Source: an uncultured Methanobrevibacter sp. (lineage in GTDB: Archaea > Methanobacteriota > Methanobacteria > Methanobacteriales > Methanobacteriaceae). From it: 16,283 bases of DNA. Shown here piece by piece: positions 14,002-16,283 of this stretch (its first letter is position 1; every line of letters starts with the position of its first letter). The stretch covers positions 1 through 16,283 of the forward strand of contig NZ_CALCYR010000234.1 of assembly GCF_937906425.1 (NCBI RefSeq), written 5' to 3'. The position numbers were made by a program, and so were the translations under genes. The notes beneath the pieces were generated by a model. That model was not told where the DNA came from. It saw only the letters and a list, made by a program, of their open reading frames with translations, and ran no database searches.

Positions 14002-14691
14002 GTTCCCCGCCATTATGCTTTAAAAGAGGATAAGATAGGCTATTTTGGAAAAACTTATGACAATTCAGAAATAAAAAATATTAAAATCTTAATGGACCTC
14101 CTGCCTGAGGATGATAATAATTTTGAAAAAGGAGATTTGGTTATTGCCCATCACCCTCCATTGTTCATGCCTAAGACTCCAACATATGTAATTCATTCTA
14201 ATTGGGATGTTATTCAAGGTGGGGCAAATGACGCTTTAGCTTATTATTTGGGATTAAAGCCTATTTCTATTTTTCATAAAAAAACTGGAATAGGCAGGAT
14301 TTGTTCTTCTTCTAAGACATTGGATGAATTTTTAGCATTGGCTTGCTATAAATTCGGGTCTGAAAATATAAGGTTAGTTAATGATGATGATTTTGATAAG
14401 ACATTAAGGAAGATAGCTATTGTTTCAGGTTATGGATTAAGCAATGCTGAGTTTATTAAATTAGCTAAGGACAGGTCTGTTGATGCATTCTTATCTGGCG
14501 ATTTAAATCATTCAAATGCTATTTTAGCTAAAAGATTGGGAGTAACTTTAATCGATATTTCACATCATATTATAGAGGTTCCAGGTCTCTTTGCTCTCAA
14601 TCAATTGTTAAAGAATAATGAAAAAATTGATCTTCCTATAGAAATGATTGATAGAGGTGTTCCTTGGAAATACGTTTCAGCAGATTTTTAA
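13963..14691 (+). CDS. hcgD: HcgD: Nif3-like protein of FeGP cofactor biosynthesis
   Basis: This 242-residue Nif3/NIF3-like (YqfO) protein, whose Hcg members bind two metals, is proposed to deliver iron to the cofactor. Metal-ligand candidates are in AHHPPLF (62-68, His63/His64), HSNWDVIQGG (78-87, Asp82) and SHHIIEVPG (200-208, His201/His202, Glu205). GDLNHSNAI (179-187) is also typical. ATG 13963 is preferred: it follows GTGATATT, the same arrangement as GGTGATATT before the tadA-type gene, and gives the expected N-terminus. In-frame ATGs at 13933 and 13951 would add residues read from duplicated DNA. Its start region has a second, degenerate copy just upstream. Confidence 0.88.
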   Translation: MYANDIFNILDELVPRHYALKEDKIGYFGKTYDNSEIKNIKILMDLLPEDDNNFEKGDLVIAHHPPLFMPKTPTYVIHSNWDVIQGGANDALAYYLGLKPISIFHKKTGIGRICSSSKTLDEFLALACYKFGSENIRLVNDDDFDKTLRKIAIVSGYGLSNAEFIKLAKDRSVDAFLSGDLNHSNAILAKRLGVTLIDISHHIIEVPGLFALNQLLKNNEKIDLPIEMIDRGVPWKYVSADF

Positions 14692-14880
14692 TTGTATAAA
14701 ATCGTTTAAATTACTTATTTTAAGATTTTTTAAGTTTTAAAGCTTTTATAATCTTTATCTTTTAGTTTTTGTTTAAGTTTTTAAGTTTTTTAAGCTTTTA
14801 TCTTTTAGTTTAAGTTTAAGTTTTTGTTTAAGTTTTTAATTTTATAATTTATTTAAAGTAATATTTGTATTGGTGTAAAC
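14692..14880. repeat. Low-complexity spacer with 55-base-period repeat, hcgD to hcgE
   Basis: A perfect 19-base repeat (TTTTTGTTTAAGTTTTTAA) lies at 14766-14784 and 14821-14839, 55 bases apart. The rest is degenerate AAGTTTTT and AAGCTTTTATCTTTTAG units. GGTG at 14872-14875 near the right end is the hcgE ribosome site. No gene is visible. Confidence 0.6.
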
Positions 14881-15525
14881 ATGATTCAAGAGATGGAAAA
14901 TAATTTAATTCCTAAGGGGAGCATAGATTTAGTTGGTTTTGGTAGATTAGGATTAAGAACAGGTATAAACCTTATTCAGATTCACAGAGGCGGGCCTTCA
15001 AAAATCACAGTTTTTGATGGACAGAAAATTTCAGAATCTGATATAATTTTTTTACTTAAAGGTGCAAAGGCAGGAACATACAAATCTGATTTTTTAAAAG
15101 AGCTTTCCACCCATCCTAAGGATTTTAGAGAAGTCGTATCCATAACTGAAGATATTTCTGATGATAATATTGATTTGATAACTGGGGATGTTGTTGTTAT
15201 TGAAATAGCTGGAGGAAATACCATACCTACTGCAGCTAAAATTATAAAAAAAGCTCATGAAAACGGTTCTAAAACAATAGGAACTGCAGGAATTTTCGGC
15301 ATTGGGGATGAAGAAATTGTTGTAAAGGATATTTCTGAATTTGATAATTCCAATCCTGCAATTGAAGAATTGAGAAAAGAGGGAATTGAAAAAGACCATT
15401 TAATCATTAGCACAAACAGGTTTATCCGTGATGCAATGCCTATAACTCCTTATGTTTTGGATGATATTGCCAATATCATTACAAAAGAAGCATTAAAATT
15501 ATTAATTCAAAAGAATAATGAATGA
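14881..15525 (+). CDS. hcgE: HcgE: ThiF/E1-like enzyme that adenylates the pyridinol carboxylate
   Basis: This 214-residue member of the ThiF/ubiquitin-activating E1 fold uses ATP to adenylate the carboxylate of guanylylpyridinol, readying it for transfer to HcgF. The nucleotide-binding loop is DLVGFGRLGLRTG (16-28), followed by KITVFDG (41-47), the acidic strand end usual for this fold. VVVIEIAGGNTIP (104-116) and GTAGIFGIGDEE (134-145) match the family. There are no ThiF-type CXXC zinc pairs, as expected for this short version. GGTG at 14872-14875 sets ATG 14881. The gene ends 60 bases before the preferred hcgF start, so the two are likely co-transcribed and work in sequence. Confidence 0.88.
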   Translation: MIQEMENNLIPKGSIDLVGFGRLGLRTGINLIQIHRGGPSKITVFDGQKISESDIIFLLKGAKAGTYKSDFLKELSTHPKDFREVVSITEDISDDNIDLITGDVVVIEIAGGNTIPTAAKIIKKAHENGSKTIGTAGIFGIGDEEIVVKDISEFDNSNPAIEELRKEGIEKDHLIISTNRFIRDAMPITPYVLDDIANIITKEALKLLIQKNNE

Positions 15526-15575
15526 TATTTGATTGTTCAATCCCATAATTTTAATGTCTATTCTATTTTTTTATT

Positions 15576-15588
15576 GGGTGTTTTTGTG
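15576..15588 (+). promoter_or_regulatory. Ribosome site that decides the hcgF GTG start
   Basis: GGGTG (15576-15580) lies five bases before GTG 15586. It resembles the GGTG sites of hcgA and hcgE. This start puts the family's reactive cysteine at position 9; the upstream TTG at 15529 has no comparable site. Confidence 0.6.
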
Positions 15589-16191
15589 ATTACTATTGCT
15601 ACTGCTGAATGTTTTACTCACGGGATTTTAGCTCATGAAATACATGCTATTGCTCAGGATTATGAATTGGATTTTGCATCCTCTTACTGGGATTTAGTTA
15701 ATGAGGTTCAAAAAGACTGCTTAAAGGATGCAATTTTAGAAGATAAATGTTCAATTTTTGATTTGAATGAGCTAAGTGTAACATGCGGTTTTTTTATTCC
15801 TACATTGGATGCTGTAAAGTCTATTTTAAAAATAGAAAATCCTGTAGAGCCTTTAGAATTAATCAAGGGAATAAAGGTTTATGATGATGAGGGCGATAAG
15901 AAAATGTCAATCTTAATGGCAGAAGCTGCAAAAAAATTAGCTAATTCCTCTATAGGTATTGGCACAACCGCAGGCATTGGTTATGGAGGTATTGCTATTG
16001 TGGATGATGATGTGATTATAAGCACATCTTCAGATGTAAGTGCAGATTTAACAGGGGATGATTCTAATAATTTATACCTTCGTCAAAAGAGAGGAATAGA
16101 AAAAACTTTAAAGATCTTAATCTATTTTTTAAATGGTAATTTTGATAGGATTAAGTCATTTGATGATGTGGAGATTATCTATAAAAAATAA
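15586..16191 (+). CDS. hcgF: HcgF: thioester-forming FeGP cofactor biosynthesis protein
   Basis: This 201-residue protein takes the activated guanylylpyridinol acyl group from HcgE as a thioester on its N-terminal cysteine. From GTG 15586 the protein begins MITIATAECFTHG, placing the cysteine at residue 9, the thioester position I recall for HcgF. GGGTG at 15576-15580 is the ribosome site. A longer frame opens at TTG 15529, but its extra 19 residues look like translated spacer and lack a ribosome site. Later motifs are ELSVTCGFFIPTLDAVKS (62-79) and GIGTTAGIGYGG (124-135), a glycine-rich binding loop. It is the last gene of the hcgA-F series, and a 39-bp palindrome begins on its stop codon. 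Confidence 0.85.
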   Translation: MITIATAECFTHGILAHEIHAIAQDYELDFASSYWDLVNEVQKDCLKDAILEDKCSIFDLNELSVTCGFFIPTLDAVKSILKIENPVEPLELIKGIKVYDDEGDKKMSILMAEAAKKLANSSIGIGTTAGIGYGGIAIVDDDVIISTSSDVSADLTGDDSNNLYLRQKRGIEKTLKILIYFLNGNFDRIKSFDDVEIIYKK

Positions 16192-16272
16192 GATTTCTGT
16201 TTTTAATTTATTTTTTAACATAATTTATAAAAATATAAATTATGTTAAAAAATAAATTAAAAACAGAAATCT
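16191..16272. terminator. Perfect 39-bp palindrome with a 4-base loop at the end of the hcg series
   Basis: The left arm 16191-16229 and right arm 16234-16272 are exact reverse complements around AAAA (16230-16233). The outer ends read AGATTTCTG and CAGAAATCT, and the inner ends AATTTATA and TATAAATT. The left arm starts on the last A of the hcgF stop codon. It contains T-runs on both strands, so it could be a two-way terminator. A miniature transposable element is the other main explanation; I see no target-site duplication. Confidence 0.6.
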
Positions 16273-16283
16273 AAAAAATACAT

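Noticed and set aside
16191..16283. Terminal inverted repeat of an insertion sequence
   Set aside because: No transposase, no second distant copy of the ends and no target duplication are visible, and the arms meet at a 4-base loop.

Overview
The window looks like chromosome from an AT-rich, hydrogen-using methanogen of the Methanobacteriales, most likely Methanobrevibacter or a close relative. The grounds are archaeal elongation factor 1-beta, a methanofuran-pathway kinase, the methanogen-specific [Fe]-hydrogenase Hmd, archaeal TadA/TadC secretion genes, very AT-rich spacers, and GGTGAT or GGAGG ribosome sites. Genus is inferred from gene content and composition only.

Layout. Bases 1-227 hold the 5' end of a minus-strand SIMPL-domain gene, much richer in G+C than its surroundings. 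Bases 458-1800 carry a housekeeping group: mfnE, a 53-residue zinc-ribbon protein too short for most gene callers, and aEF-1beta. After a 629-base repeat-bearing spacer come an orphan TctA-like permease (2430-3680) and a TadA ATPase/TadC membrane protein pair (3850-6757) for a type IV pilus-like or secretion machine.

The right-hand 9 kb is a complete [Fe]-hydrogenase island. hcgG (hmdC) runs leftward at 7216-8724, divergent from hmd (9505-10518). hcgA, B, C, D, E and F follow rightward to 16191. Together they should make Hmd and its iron-guanylylpyridinol (FeGP) cofactor: HcgA is the radical-SAM step tied to the pyridinol precursor, HcgC methylates the ring, HcgB attaches GMP, HcgE adenylates the carboxylate, HcgF takes the acyl group as a thioester, HcgD is a Nif3-like protein proposed for iron delivery, and HcgG acts late. 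Hmd then reduces methenyl-H4MPT with H2.

The unusual content lies mostly between the genes. Nearly every long spacer has its own unrelated short tandem duplication (period 38 to 59 bases). The divergent hcgG/hmd spacer has a two-box inverted repeat about 190 bases apart. The hmd/hcgA spacer has several hairpins and a repeated 22-base element. A 52-base duplication has copied the hcgD start region into a decoy 12-codon ORF. A perfect 39-base-pair palindrome starts on the last base of the hcgF stop codon. I see no tRNA, rRNA, CRISPR array, insertion sequence or transposase.
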